Assembly: GCA_010909725.1 (NCBI GenBank)
Contig: JAACMV010000016.1
Coordinates: forward strand, 721,501 to 785,500
Direction: 5' to 3'
Length of the DNA: 64,000 bases
Source of the DNA: Picochlorum sp. 'celeri'
Lineage: Eukaryota; Chlorophyta; Trebouxiophyceae
The position numbers and the translations under genes were made by a program. Numbering within the stretch: the stretch's first letter is position 1; every line of letters begins with the position of its first letter. The notes under the pieces are model-generated. The model saw only the letters and a program-made list of their open reading frames with translations. It was not told where the DNA came from and searched no databases. This document shows, piece after piece, positions 32,336 through 42,808 of this stretch.

Positions 32336-33108
32336 ATGAATACGCAACACCAGTACATGGGAAGATCTCTTCAGGCAGGAGAGGTTTCTCGTTGCTCTGA
32401 TCATGGCCCGAATCTCCAGCAGCCAGTCTCATTAGGGGTAGGTTTGGGATCTTATAGGTGCTATATACAGATATAATTTAGTTTTTATGTGTGTAGACCA
32501 CGATTATGGCTGCGACGTTCGAAGGCGGAGTGGTCCTTGGAGCGGATTCTAGGACTTCAACTGGGAGTTACGTTGCCAACAGAGTGACGAATAAAATCAC
32601 AGCTTTAAGTGATAGAATATATGTATGTCGATCTGGATCAGCAGCAGATACGCAGAATATATCGAGATATGTGGAATGGTTTCTTGACCAACACCGAATG
32701 GAACTTGGGGAAGAGCCAGATGTGTTGACTGCGGCAACGTTGATGCAACGGTTAGCCTATGAGAATAAAGGAATGCTTCAGGCGGGTTTGATAGTCGCTG
32801 GGTGGGATGAGAAACGAGGAGGCTCCGTGTATGCCATTCCCCTGGGTGGGACTCTGGTTCAGGTTCCGTTTGCAATTGGTGGTTCTGGTAGTGCATACAT
32901 CACCGGGCTCACGGACTCGTTGTGGAGAGATGGTATGGATGAAGATTCATGTAGAGGGTTTGTGCAGAAATCCGTAGCACATGCCATGTCGCGGGATGCA
33001 TCTTCCGGAGGGTGTGTCAGGACAGTGACCATTACCAAGACTGGGGCCAAGAGGGATTTCATCCCGGGCGATGAGGTGGACAAACTGCTCTTAAAGTACC
33101 AAGTGTGA
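32336..33108 (+). CDS. PBA1: 20S proteasome subunit beta1 (PSMB6/PBA1)
   Basis: Caspase-like catalytic beta subunit of the 20S proteasome. Exon 1 (32336..32437, 34 codons) encodes the propeptide, ending VSLG. Exon 2 (32497..33108) begins TTIMAATFEGGVVLGADSRT. The 59-nt phase-0 intron (GTAGGT..TGTAG) falls exactly between the Gly and the catalytic Thr1 exposed by autoprocessing. Thr1, Asp17 and Lys33 (in VTNK) are present, as are SGSAADT and the GSGS stretch. The total is 237 residues, normal for the family. The ATG at 32506 is internal and would remove Thr1, so it is not the start. Confidence 0.95.
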
Positions 33109-33147
33109 AAAAAACTGTATTATTTATTTATCTCGAGTAAAAGTACC

Positions 33148-33960
33148 ATGTCGGAGGACAAGGTAACAGTGCGGCGAGCTCGGTCGACATGCCAGGCTCT
33201 CGTTCGCTTGGAATCGTTCCGTTTTGGGGTTCCTCCGTGTCGTGGAAGTCTCGGTCTTGAAACTGTGATGAAAAAGGCTTTTGATAATGGGACAGTGAGT
33301 TTCTCATTCAATGACCAGACTCTGCAGAACTGTGGACGGGGTCAGTTCAATGGAGCAAAACTGAGAATAGAATCAAAGCAGCTTGGATCTTCAGATGGAT
33401 CGAGAAATTTGAAGCGAAAAGCTTCCATGTCGTTTGATTTTGGCAAGATGTTGATCGACGATGTCTCTGTCGAGGTTGAACACGTGCTTGGTTCCGGAAA
33501 GGTTCAGGAGAAGAATGCTGCCGAGCAGGCAGATGAGCCTACACCTGCCAAGGATCATGGTCTGCTCAAGATGAAGGCATCGTGGTTGGGGAAGAGTTCG
33601 TCAATCAAGCTGAACGAAGCCTTTGTGATTGACCGTCAAAACACGCTAGTGGCCAGCTACAATTTTGGGACAGAAGAGGCTGTTTTTGGATACAAATATG
33701 CATATTCAGACAACTGGAACATGTCACTATCATATAATGTTCAATCAGACTCTGCTGATTACACTGTGACGAGAATCTTTGGAGCTGACAGTGGCCATGC
33801 AAAGGGAACCCTGTCAGGGGTGTACAGCCCCAAGAAGGAGGAGGCAACAATCAGTTATTCGCAAGATCCGTACCAAGTGAAGCTCAAGCTGAAGCAGTCA
33901 CAGCTTGTACCGTCATTGGCTTCATTGGATATGAAATATGTGCACACGTTTGAGTTGTAA
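33148..33960 (+). CDS. OEP24-like chloroplast outer envelope pore
   Basis: A 270-residue single-exon protein. The C-terminal 135 residues (KASWLGKSSSIKLNEAF, FVIDRQNTLVASYNFG, KYAYSDNWNMSLSYNVQ, YQVKLKLKQ) are alternating polar/hydrophobic strands matching the OEP24 barrel of plants, a metabolite pore of the plastid outer membrane. It is longer than the roughly 213-residue plant protein because of an N-terminal extension and a Glu/Pro-rich insert (about residues 120-135). It starts at the only early ATG, 39 bp after the proteasome gene. Assignment rests on strand pattern and a few motifs. Confidence 0.55.
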   Translation: MSEDKVTVRRARSTCQALVRLESFRFGVPPCRGSLGLETVMKKAFDNGTVSFSFNDQTLQNCGRGQFNGAKLRIESKQLGSSDGSRNLKRKASMSFDFGKMLIDDVSVEVEHVLGSGKVQEKNAAEQADEPTPAKDHGLLKMKASWLGKSSSIKLNEAFVIDRQNTLVASYNFGTEEAVFGYKYAYSDNWNMSLSYNVQSDSADYTVTRIFGADSGHAKGTLSGVYSPKKEEATISYSQDPYQVKLKLKQSQLVPSLASLDMKYVHTFEL

Positions 33961-34150
33961 ATGCATGTCGTATGATTTCCCTTGCCTCCGGCTGAATGGG
34001 TGGTTCGACCGGAAGCATCAGATTGCAAGGAGCGTTGCCGCCTTCACACGAGGCAGATGCTGGCGATGCAATAGTCCATGCAAGCCAACTGGGCATCGCA
34101 TAATTTATCACTTTCATAGATATAATTGGATACATTCCTGATAAATTACA

Positions 34151-35092
34151 ATGAGACTGTTGCAGGCATCCCGCCAGGTGGCCATTCCTGACGATGTGAC
34201 AGTGGAGGTGAAGGGGCGCAGAGTTCGTGTGAAAGGCCCAAGAGGTGTGTCTTATGACAATAGTTCCTTTTATATATTGTCAATGGGTTGTGATTGGTCG
34301 GCGTGGTTGTGAGAAGACGGCAGTGGCGAGCAGCAGCCTTGTGCGGCGGTGTATTATACCTGGCGACTGAGGCTGGCGAGCTTCCTCGGCTCGACTTGCG
34401 TCGATCCAGGCAATTGAATGGCATTAAATTCAATTATATTTGAATTATATGCCTTATGGTTGCCGCACTGGCCGCACCGCCGCTCTCGGCGTTTCAGAAA
34501 TTCGCCGCCCGTCGCTCACCCTGTCTGATGGGCGCTTTGTCATTGTGGGCAGTCGCACACCTATATCTACTGTATACTGATTGCTTTTCTCATGATGCGT
34601 GTAGGAACTCTGACCAAGGATATGAGGCATGCTGGATTAGATATGTTCTTGACCACCAATGAGGAAGGTGCCAAGATTTTCAAGGTAGACTGCCACATGG
34701 GCAAGAAGAAGAAGCTTGCTTCCATCAGAACCACAATCTCGCACGTCACCAACATGATCACAGGAGTAACCAAAGGATTCGAGTACAAAATGCGTCTAGT
34801 ATACGCCCATTTCCCCATCAACATCAACATTGTGGAGAATGGAGCAAAGGTTGAGATCCGTAACTTCTTGGGAGAGAAACGTGTCAGAGTGATCAAGATG
34901 CTTCCAGGAGTGACCATTGCCAGGTCCGACGCAGTCAAGGACGAATTGATCCTCACCGGAAACGATGTCGAGCTCGTCAGTAGATCCACCTCTTTGATTC
35001 ACCAGATTTGCCTTGTGCGCAACAAGGATATCAGAAAGTTCTTGGATGGAATTTACCTCAGTGGCAAAGGAACTGTTGTCAAGGACGAGTAA
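34151..35092 (+). CDS. RPL9: 60S ribosomal protein L9 (uL6)
   Basis: Cytosolic large-subunit protein uL6. Exon 1 (34151..34244) encodes [20 protein letters not shown] and VRVKGPRG. Exon 2 (34605..35092) resumes TLTKDM and includes [34 protein letters not shown] and [15 protein letters not shown]. The join is phase 1 (GTGTGT donor, GTGTAG acceptor) and gives 193 residues. The 360-nt intron is the longest in the window and GC-richer than usual spacers; an intronic small RNA is possible but not shown. Confidence 0.96.
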
Positions 35093-35655
35093 ATAATAAT
35101 CGTGTTCCATGACCATGGATTTCCATGATATCTTATAATGTAACAAACTTCTAGGCATATCCGCTCATTACATGAGAGATACATGATCCGTCTGCCCAGA
35201 TCTTGTGAGGCTTCCCTTGTGCCTCGAAACAATCAGCACAAAGCCAGCTGGCAAATTCCTCATACAAATGTACACATGTACACGCATGTACTTTCTGGTG
35301 GATCGGAATCCTCCACGCAGTCCTGCGGGAACGAGTCCCCATGCATGGATCTCCATTCAGGGACATGCCAGGGGTTGCATAGAACAAGAATGTCCTCAGA
35401 GGCCCACATAGGATGGGCTGAGGTCGATGCACTCAATGAGATGCAACAAGATACAACAAGCTTTAATCATACGTATTCATACCAGCATTGGTATGAATAG
35501 AGCAAAATTATAGTGCAATTAAACGCATTGCCACCCGTCTCCAGGTGGCGCGTTCGTGTACAGTTGTCAGTCTGACAACAAACTGGTGGTTTGTCCACGT
35601 CTGACCATGCGCTTTCATCAACAATTCACGTCTGTAGCTGATCGCCTGGGGCTTT
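35093..35655. other. Intergenic with three tandem hairpins
   Basis: This 563-bp spacer between RPL9 and the GT31 gene holds three perfect stem-loops: 35474-35499 (11-bp stem, GCAT loop), 35530-35549 (GCCACC/GGTGGC) and 35563-35579 (GTTGTCA/TGACAAC, 3-nt loop). CACGTCTG is repeated near 35597 and 35628. These lie in the likely leader or promoter of the GT31 gene. No coding sequence is seen. Confidence 0.6.
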
Positions 35656-37254
35656 ATGTTTACAACTAATCGTTTGAAAGAATTCAGCATGAAGGGATTC
35701 CGGCGGAGTAGCACGTTGCCAGAGCTCCAGAGCACGAAATACGGCAGCGACCATAGAAAGTCGTCTTCGAGCCATTCTCTGACTGGATTATCGAGTAATA
35801 CTGACTTATTGAGGGCTTTGAAGTCACATGCGTCTCAATCTCGATCAACAAACTACTCATTGGTAGTTCAAAGCATTCTGTGCTGCTGCCTTGTGCTGAT
35901 GCTTCTAGGAGGTCTACTTTCGTATAGCAGTGTGACGACGCATGAGAGAACTGCGAGGTATCACCTGATGATCACACGAGAGTACTCGGAAAAGCAAGTG
36001 TTGGACACGACGGGTGTCTTGGAGGAGCGTAGCGATAGAATTCCATTTGCCAAACCAAACCTTCTTGTTCAGGCAACAAAGGCCCTTCAGTTTCAAGAGT
36101 ATGACGCTGTACCTTTGTACAGTACGGATGCTCTCGGCGGATCAGCTGGTAAAAAGAAGAAAAAGATGAAGAAGGAAAACATGGAGCGATTGTTCACGAG
36201 TGAGACTGCCGAGTCATGTCCATCATCTGATACTGTGCGGCTATTCGTAGGCATTGCATCCCGTGCATCTGTGAGAGCTCGGGCAAAGCGCAATGCAATT
36301 AGAGACTCATGGCTTGGTGATATTGTGGAATCATACGGAAAATCGGTGAAAGGAACGTTCCTTGTGTCCCAGCCGAATTTTAAATCACAAGGAGAACTCT
36401 TGAATTTGGCAGACGATTTGATTGATGAGTATCGTCTGTACAAGGACATCGCAGTCATTCCAGGCCCAGAGAACTATATGGCATTGCCTATTAAGACATT
36501 TTCCATGATGCGGTATGCCTTGTCAAGCACCTGTCAGTATACCCATGTGCTCAAGACTGATGATGACGTGTACTTGAGAATAGGATATTTGCTCGATATT
36601 ATTCACCTGGGAATCTATCATGGTGCCTTGAAGATACAGGCGAATACAATCTCGGATTATACTGCCAAAATCGACAAAATACCAAAGAGAAAAGAGGCCA
36701 CGCCTTGGATGACGTCCATGTATATTGGCAAGGTGGATAGGAATGTCACAAACACATACCCAGGTTTTGAACCTGTTCGAGACCCTGAGAATAAGTGGTA
36801 TTTGTCTGAAGACTCGTATCCTGATGAGCTTGGTCCAGATAGAATTAGGTGGATATCTGGTTGGGGCTATCTTGTCTCTAGAGATGTCGCCGAGCATGTG
36901 TGGGAAGAAGCTCAAAGCATTGCCTCTAAGGAAGTGCACCAGAGACCTGCATGGTGGGGCAGGCTCCCATGGGAAGATGTTGTTGTGGCAACCTTACTGA
37001 GCGATTATACAAACTTATACCATCACGAGGGATTCAAGGCAGCATGGGATTCGTGCAAGAACGATACAGTTCTCAAGCATTTGGATAACCAAGCCCCGCT
37101 GCTTGTTGCAGGATTAGGAGAGCAAGATAGGACAGGACTGTGGGATAAAAAGGAAGTAGTCTGTTCTGCTGGAGAATACGAACCAGGAGACTACAAGACA
37201 TGGAAGAGATGGAGGAATTCATTACCGGATGCAAAAACAGTAGGCAAAATGTAG
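35656..37254 (+). CDS. GT31 glycosyltransferase (beta-1,3-galactosyltransferase-like)
   Basis: Type II Golgi membrane protein of 532 residues: cytosolic Ser-rich tail, a single membrane segment (about 68-90), a Lys-rich stem (GKKKKKMKKE), then a GT31 domain. Landmarks are RAKRNAIRDSWLG (the family's RRxxIRxTW region), FLVSQP, the metal-binding DDD in LKTDDDVYLR (about residue 302) and the ED-type motif WEDVVVATLL in the C-terminal part. It likely transfers Gal or GlcNAc in beta-1,3 linkage to glycoproteins or proteoglycans; the sugar cannot be fixed. A second ATG at 35689 is possible. The tail after the domain is Trp/Lys-rich. Confidence 0.85.
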   Translation: MFTTNRLKEFSMKGFRRSSTLPELQSTKYGSDHRKSSSSHSLTGLSSNTDLLRALKSHASQSRSTNYSLVVQSILCCCLVLMLLGGLLSYSSVTTHERTARYHLMITREYSEKQVLDTTGVLEERSDRIPFAKPNLLVQATKALQFQEYDAVPLYSTDALGGSAGKKKKKMKKENMERLFTSETAESCPSSDTVRLFVGIASRASVRARAKRNAIRDSWLGDIVESYGKSVKGTFLVSQPNFKSQGELLNLADDLIDEYRLYKDIAVIPGPENYMALPIKTFSMMRYALSSTCQYTHVLKTDDDVYLRIGYLLDIIHLGIYHGALKIQANTISDYTAKIDKIPKRKEATPWMTSMYIGKVDRNVTNTYPGFEPVRDPENKWYLSEDSYPDELGPDRIRWISGWGYLVSRDVAEHVWEEAQSIASKEVHQRPAWWGRLPWEDVVVATLLSDYTNLYHHEGFKAAWDSCKNDTVLKHLDNQAPLLVAGLGEQDRTGLWDKKEVVCSAGEYEPGDYKTWKRWRNSLPDAKTVGKM

Positions 37255-37639
37255 TCCATTGACCAAACCCAAGATACATACATGACAGTGCAACCATTTG
37301 ATTCAGAATGTATTCACCAAGAATTTGATACAGTTTTCCGCATGTAAAGTTCAAGTATTCTGACATTCTGCATCCCAATGATTGAGCCAAGTGCTAGGCC
37401 AATGGCTTTCAACTTGCAAGTTCCAACTGAAGTTGAGGTTCCAAGCAATCATTGCGCAATTGAGACTCTGTGTGAATGCCACCAATAGGTCCGAGTTTCA
37501 TGCCGCCGGAACCACTAGTATATCTTATAATTATTCCAATGGCGTATATGTGAGCCCAAACAGGCCAAAGACGATTGTTCGATTGCCAACTTCGTAGTGA
37601 ATTTTCGGGAAGAAGAAACCCAAAGAGTGGACAGAGACA
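37255..37639. other. Intergenic, no gene seen
   Basis: This 385-bp spacer between two plus-strand genes holds the GT31 3' end and CGI-58 promoter. No coding, repeat or RNA signal was recognised. Confidence 0.5.
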
Positions 37640-38863
37640 ATGCAGGAGGATATGGGACGGGCTACGACTTTTGGAACGTGGTTGAGAAAGTTTAAATGGA
37701 TTCAATCGTCTAGAGAACAGACATTGCGGGCAGAATCAAGGTTGTTGGCGTTGTCTGGCTGTGAGCTTCCTTTGAAGCAAAAGGACACGTTCATCCACAA
37801 TGGGAAGGACTTTCTGCATAGTATTGAAGGCGGTAAAGCAGATGGGCCTCCTTTAGTGTATCTGCCCGGGTATGGGGCTGGAGTTGGGTTCTTTTTCAGG
37901 ATTATCAAGGGGCTTTGTGCTGGTTGGCACGTCTACTGTGTTGACCTCTTGGGAACAGGACTCTCCTCCCGCCCAAAGTTCTCTGCGAAATCAACCGAGG
38001 AGGCTGAAAACTTTTTTATTGATAGTTTGGAAGAATGGCGGAAGGCCAGGCAGCTAGACACGTTCATTTTAGTAGGACATTCCATGGGGGGATATTTAGC
38101 TGGATGTTATGCAAGAAAGCATCCCGATCGGGTACGCCATTTGGTCATGGTATGCCCAGCTGGTATAGGAGAGAAGCCAAAAGATTGGTCTCCTCCCGAT
38201 GTTGTGAAAAGTCCATGGACCATGCGCGGCCAACTGTATAGACTTGCCACAAGGCTCTGGAATTCTGGAGTAACACCAGGTGTTTTTGTGCGAGGTATTG
38301 GACCCTGGGGCCCAAAAATGGTGTCAGGATATACGTCAAGGCGGTTTAGTGTAGGTCACCATTTGAGTGACGATGAGATTGATGCCTTTTCCGAGTATAT
38401 GTATGGCATTCTTAGTGCCAAAGGATCTGGAGAATATGCACTGCGTCACATTCTGGAACCATTTGCATACCCCCGAAGCCCATTAGAATACAGGCTGGAC
38501 ACCATTAACGTTCCAATTTCCTTTATTTACGGGAAACAGGATTGGATGGATCCCAAAGCAGCGCAGAGATTGATTCAAAGGATTCAGAACAACCGTGAGA
38601 AGATTCTGGAAGGTGATATGGACCTTAATACTACCGAAAATGCTGGACATTTTCCATTCCTTGATCAGCCTGGAGAATTTTTAAGAGGTATGGTGTCTGT
38701 GTGTGGCAGTCATTTGTCTGAAAAAGGTATTCAATCAGTCCTAGAGGCAGCAGATGAGTTCCCATTGGAAGACTCATCTGCGATTGATACAAAGTCAGAA
38801 ATGCAAAAGGAGATGAAGTCCAACCCTGCAGCAGCTGAGGCACATATTGCGACAGACTTGTAA
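37640..38863 (+). CDS. CGI58: CGI-58/ABHD5-like alpha/beta hydrolase
   Basis: A 407-residue alpha/beta hydrolase of the ABHD4/5 class, a regulator of lipid-droplet turnover with reported lysophosphatidic acid acyltransferase activity in plants. Features: YLPGYGAGVGFFFR oxyanion region, GHSMGG with the nucleophile Ser (about 148; animal ABHD5 has Asn here), ISFIYGKQDWMDP with the acid, and the terminal HFPFLD, which supplies the His and also fits the HX4D motif. The N-terminus has Trp residues (TFGTWLRKFKW) like the lipid-droplet anchor of animal ABHD5. The C-terminus is acidic. Single exon, intact. Confidence 0.85.
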   Translation: MQEDMGRATTFGTWLRKFKWIQSSREQTLRAESRLLALSGCELPLKQKDTFIHNGKDFLHSIEGGKADGPPLVYLPGYGAGVGFFFRIIKGLCAGWHVYCVDLLGTGLSSRPKFSAKSTEEAENFFIDSLEEWRKARQLDTFILVGHSMGGYLAGCYARKHPDRVRHLVMVCPAGIGEKPKDWSPPDVVKSPWTMRGQLYRLATRLWNSGVTPGVFVRGIGPWGPKMVSGYTSRRFSVGHHLSDDEIDAFSEYMYGILSAKGSGEYALRHILEPFAYPRSPLEYRLDTINVPISFIYGKQDWMDPKAAQRLIQRIQNNREKILEGDMDLNTTENAGHFPFLDQPGEFLRGMVSVCGSHLSEKGIQSVLEAADEFPLEDSSAIDTKSEMQKEMKSNPAAAEAHIATDL

Positions 38864-38998
38864 TTTGTAAGACACGTGTATTTTTTAGCCCGCGAAGAAG
38901 TGCGTTGTATGATACATACGGTTGTTGACAGATCAGGAATATGTATATTACTTTTGAAACATGTATATAGACATAAAAGTTTTGACAGACTCAGGGTA

Positions 38999-40076
38999 TC
39001 AATGAATACGCTGATGGAGTCTATGCAATCTCCTCATGAGACTGTTTGCCTCAGATACCATGGTTTGCATGGTGCAATCAAGATCCACAAGGTGTTCTGC
39101 CAAATATCGCCGAGGCTGTTCTCTCTCACAAGTGTGCGCGGGAATATGAATGTTGTAATCTAACGGAGATGGCTTAGATTTACTGCGTTCATTTCGCTCA
39201 GGCGAAGATGTGACGTTGGTCACTGGTACCACTTTGCGTCTTTTGGTCCGACTCTTCAGAATTGGCCGGACCGCTTTTTCAGGTGATCTTTTATACGCCT
39301 GTGTAGGTAAAGAATCATCACCTTTATAAAACGTTCGCACATTCACCAGATCTCTTTTAAATTGCACTCGTTTCTTCCCCTTCTTCATGCTACCAGGTGT
39401 GTTGATGTTTTCATCATCAGGTGTTGCATGAACTGATTCTGTAGACTGCATGACCTGCTTTTCCGGCGTGATATTCTCTGATACATCCGATAAACATGGA
39501 CTTTTCACGTCGTTTGCATCGCCATTTGCTCCTGGTACTGGTTGGGGCGAGGTTGCAAGCAATTCAGAATGCTGGATTGAAGCACCTTGCTGTGGTTTGC
39601 CTTGAGGTGACCCAGCTTGGGCAGCTGGATTTTCACCTTCGACATCATTTGAATCTTGTAATTTCTTCTGCTGATCTATAGTCTGATCCTGTGGAGGATT
39701 CTCGCGCTGCACACCCTATTCTCCTCTGAGAGTTCAGCCTGGGGCTTGCATCATCTCCTTGTGCGCTCTCATCCAGGTCCATTTGAAAATCCTGAAATAT
39801 TTAAAAATTGATACTTGATTCTAAATCGATCATTGCCCAGCTCGTTGCGCTCGGTAAAGAACGTACCTCGAACAAACTTTCGGTGTCCAGATCAAACAGG
39901 TACGACAAAGCGCCCTGTTCAGTCTCGATTGCATTAGAAGATTTTGGAAAAGATAATCCTAAAGATTGGTGCTGATTGAGCCCTGGATCCGACACTGTGG
40001 ATTGGTCCCGTGGCCGTGTCGCTGGCTCTGTTGCGCTTTGATGTGCGTCTTCCGATAACGAATTCATCTCCGTCAT
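38999..40076 (-). CDS. Disordered nuclear-type protein with PP1-docking RVxF motif, exon join uncertain
   Basis: Exon 1 (40076..39867, 70 codons) is acidic/Ser-rich and ends at a GTACGT donor. The long last exon (to 38999) encodes a Gln/Ser/Pro-rich region, a basic KKGKKRVQFKRDLVNVRTFY segment (RVQF at 39370..39359), more basic patches (KSRTKRRKVVP) and a helical C-terminus rich in Leu/Arg. RVxF followed by VRxF is the protein phosphatase 1 docking pattern of nuclear regulators. Two acceptors are possible: 39716 (AATAG, 151-nt intron, phase 0, keeps the long frame) or 39792 (TTTCAG, 75-nt intron, the usual size here), which leads to a stop at 39645. I favour the first for the protein. Function otherwise unknown. 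Confidence 0.55.
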
Positions 40077-40210
40077 GATAGTAGAAATTATCGGATTATT
40101 TTATTCAATTACATATGCGGTATCAAGTATGCAATAACAAAAATATGGTTGGCATGAAATGGTTTCGTGTCTGCATGCACATGGCATGGCTTCATGCAGA
40201 ATGCATTTCT

Positions 40211-42598
40211 TTAAATAAACTTCAGCTTTCCTATTCTAGGCGTTGTGTCAACGTTCCATCTCTTGAAACATAATGACACTGATAAAGGAATGGTCCATGC
40301 AAATCCAGGCGACACTACCAAGCTGATATAGCCCATCAGCTTGATTGCTTTAATGTACACAACATGTATATTCACTGCAACGATGCATAGTAGAACAGTA
40401 ATCTCATACGAAGTAAATGGAAGACCTTGATGTGGACCACTAGAAGACGACGATTCAACATATCGCCTTCCAGCAACAAGGCCAAGGAAGACAGTCATTG
40501 GGAAAATACAACATAGCAGATGCATTACTTGTACTAGCAGCACATCTGGTGTTGGGACTGATATCATGTCTCCCTGGATATAGCCAATTACTCCATGGTG
40601 AAAGACTATAAAAGGCAAGTTTCCACTCAGCAAATCTGCCAGGTATAATGGTCCAGTTATGAGGTACAGGCAATATCCAAGAATGGTATGCCACACTGTT
40701 GAGAAGAGAGAAAGAATGCATAGGGACGTGAAAGGGACCATGCATTTCGATGGATAGTACCAAGGGCTGCTTGAAACCCATCTATGATATGCAATAATCG
40801 CTTTCGCGTGCTTTTCCATCAGAATCTTTGGCACGACCAGCATCAGCATGAGCCCAGTGAATGCAACAAAGTACATTCTGTGAGCAAGATTGGGCCAATT
40901 GACTGCCAACGTGATTTGCTCCCGCAATGTAAGTTCCAAGGCTGCCCTGCCATCGTATGCCTCCACAGTACAGCCCCCAAAGCCGCATTCAAGCCTGGCT
41001 GCCCTAGTATCTGAGATGGAGGACACATATATTCCTTTGTCATTCTTGCCTCTCACCTCAATCTGCAAGTGGACGTGAGGCACAGAGCGAAGCGACTCAT
41101 CGGCGACCCTTATATTTCCTGTCTTCTGAAAGATCATTTTGCGACCATCGCTCTCGCCTGGTATGTCAACCTTATCCAAGGGGAAACGCCACAGGGGCTT
41201 TGAGGCATTCGATTCTCCATCAGGCATGTATACAAGGGCGTTCACCTCGTCCACGTGCAAATTCGAATGCAATGAAAATACCATGACTCGAACCATTCCA
41301 CGAGGAAGGGGCTCAATGCCCTCACAGAGAGAGTACCTGGCATCTCGTGGCCAAGTGATTATCGGGATGGAATCAATCACCATGGCTCCTGAGGCTTCAT
41401 CTGTAGCACTCGTCACACCCCACGAATTCAAATCAAAAAAGGTTTGCCACTGCTCATTCCGTCTCTGATACGAGTCAGACATTGCAGCACGTGTTCTAGG
41501 GGCACTTGGTGTGTTGAAGTAGAAATCTCCAAAGGAGAGGCACCCAGAGTCCACTGTAATGATTCTGAATCGTCTATCATCTTTCCAAGCTGCAGTTTCT
41601 AGCTCTGTCAAATATCTCTGAGACTCTTCAATAGTATGAACCCTATGAAGTTTTTCCCCAAAAGCACTGTGAAGATGCCCTGATACATACACAGTTGCAA
41701 CCTCAGCAATAACATGTGCCATCCCAACTCCCTGCATGCAATAGATGCTATCAAATGCATGCCGCAACGCCCCAAAAATCCCCATATTATACCATCTTCC
41801 TTCTGGATGACGCATTGAACTTATCGTGGAGAGCGGAAAATGCCCATAGGAAATGATTGGAGTCTTGGTTGGACCACAACCTACAATATTCAACAGTGCT
41901 TTGACCTCTTCTCCAACGAGAGTGGCCTCCTCAACATCTTTTGAGTTCACCAGACCAACAAAATTTGTCGGACTCTTCAACCCTAAAGAAGCAGACGCAT
42001 CCAAACCGAACAGAACAGCTTTCGGACACCCAGATCTGCCATCATACATGAATTTCTCCCTCCAGGTGTCAAATGTGACCAATTCCTGATTTACCAACAC
42101 ATGCACAGCAGTCCTGCCTTTAGGAGACGCCCTCTTCCCTCTCCCACAATATGAATAGTTCCTATAGTGCTCACAGCATTCATCAAACACATTAAACTTG
42201 TCGTGGTTGCCAAGTATATCCAACACTGGGCCAGTGCGTGAGACAAACTCCTTCACCACACCATCATAGGCCATCCACTCTTCCTCATTCTGCTGCCCAC
42301 CCCCAAGCAAAGACTTCCCATCAGTCAAATCTCCAGTTATCAATACAGTATCAGGACCAATCGCATCCAGCACACTCTCCCCAAACAGTCTCAAGTCCTC
42401 CACAACCTTCCCATACGAATACCAAGATTCGCCCTGATAACAACTGATATGGATATCACTCAACTGAACAACCACACTGGGTACCCCATAATCAACGGTA
42501 GCCCCATCTACCCCCGGGATTGCTAATTGGACGAGCGACAGCAAGAGTACCACGACATTCGCGCATCCTTCCACTGCTCGATATCGATCTTGCATCAT
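40211..42598 (-). CDS. TMEM62-like calcineurin-type metallophosphoesterase, membrane-bound
   Basis: A 795-residue single-exon protein. Order: N-terminal signal/anchor (VVVLLLSLVQLAIPG), a metallophosphoesterase domain with QLSDIHIS, ITGDLTDG, ILGNHDKF, ISYGHFPLS and YVSGHLHSAFG (all metal ligands present), a beta-rich lumenal region, then about six hydrophobic helices in the last 220 residues. This is the layout of animal TMEM62 and plant/algal putative membrane phosphoesterases. The substrate is unknown. Divergent from the MFS gene at 42809, with 210 bp between starts. Confidence 0.85.
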   Translation of the reverse strand: MMQDRYRAVEGCANVVVLLLSLVQLAIPGVDGATVDYGVPSVVVQLSDIHISCYQGESWYSYGKVVEDLRLFGESVLDAIGPDTVLITGDLTDGKSLLGGGQQNEEEWMAYDGVVKEFVSRTGPVLDILGNHDKFNVFDECCEHYRNYSYCGRGKRASPKGRTAVHVLVNQELVTFDTWREKFMYDGRSGCPKAVLFGLDASASLGLKSPTNFVGLVNSKDVEEATLVGEEVKALLNIVGCGPTKTPIISYGHFPLSTISSMRHPEGRWYNMGIFGALRHAFDSIYCMQGVGMAHVIAEVATVYVSGHLHSAFGEKLHRVHTIEESQRYLTELETAAWKDDRRFRIITVDSGCLSFGDFYFNTPSAPRTRAAMSDSYQRRNEQWQTFFDLNSWGVTSATDEASGAMVIDSIPIITWPRDARYSLCEGIEPLPRGMVRVMVFSLHSNLHVDEVNALVYMPDGESNASKPLWRFPLDKVDIPGESDGRKMIFQKTGNIRVADESLRSVPHVHLQIEVRGKNDKGIYVSSISDTRAARLECGFGGCTVEAYDGRAALELTLREQITLAVNWPNLAHRMYFVAFTGLMLMLVVPKILMEKHAKAIIAYHRWVSSSPWYYPSKCMVPFTSLCILSLFSTVWHTILGYCLYLITGPLYLADLLSGNLPFIVFHHGVIGYIQGDMISVPTPDVLLVQVMHLLCCIFPMTVFLGLVAGRRYVESSSSSGPHQGLPFTSYEITVLLCIVAVNIHVVYIKAIKLMGYISLVVSPGFAWTIPLSVSLCFKRWNVDTTPRIGKLKFI

Positions 42599-42808
42599 GT
42601 ACCATGTAGATGAATTGAATAAATATCAAACATGGTCTGTATGCGAGATTCTGGGTCAGATATCGCCATCAGGATCCTCAGACCCACCCAGGTTTGGTTT
42701 CAGCAATTGTATCCACCATGAAGAATTCACATTCGCGACGTTGTGGATACGAGGTGAGCCTAGGGAATCCCAACATACAATTCTTTTTATGTTTTAATAA
42801 ATACTGCC

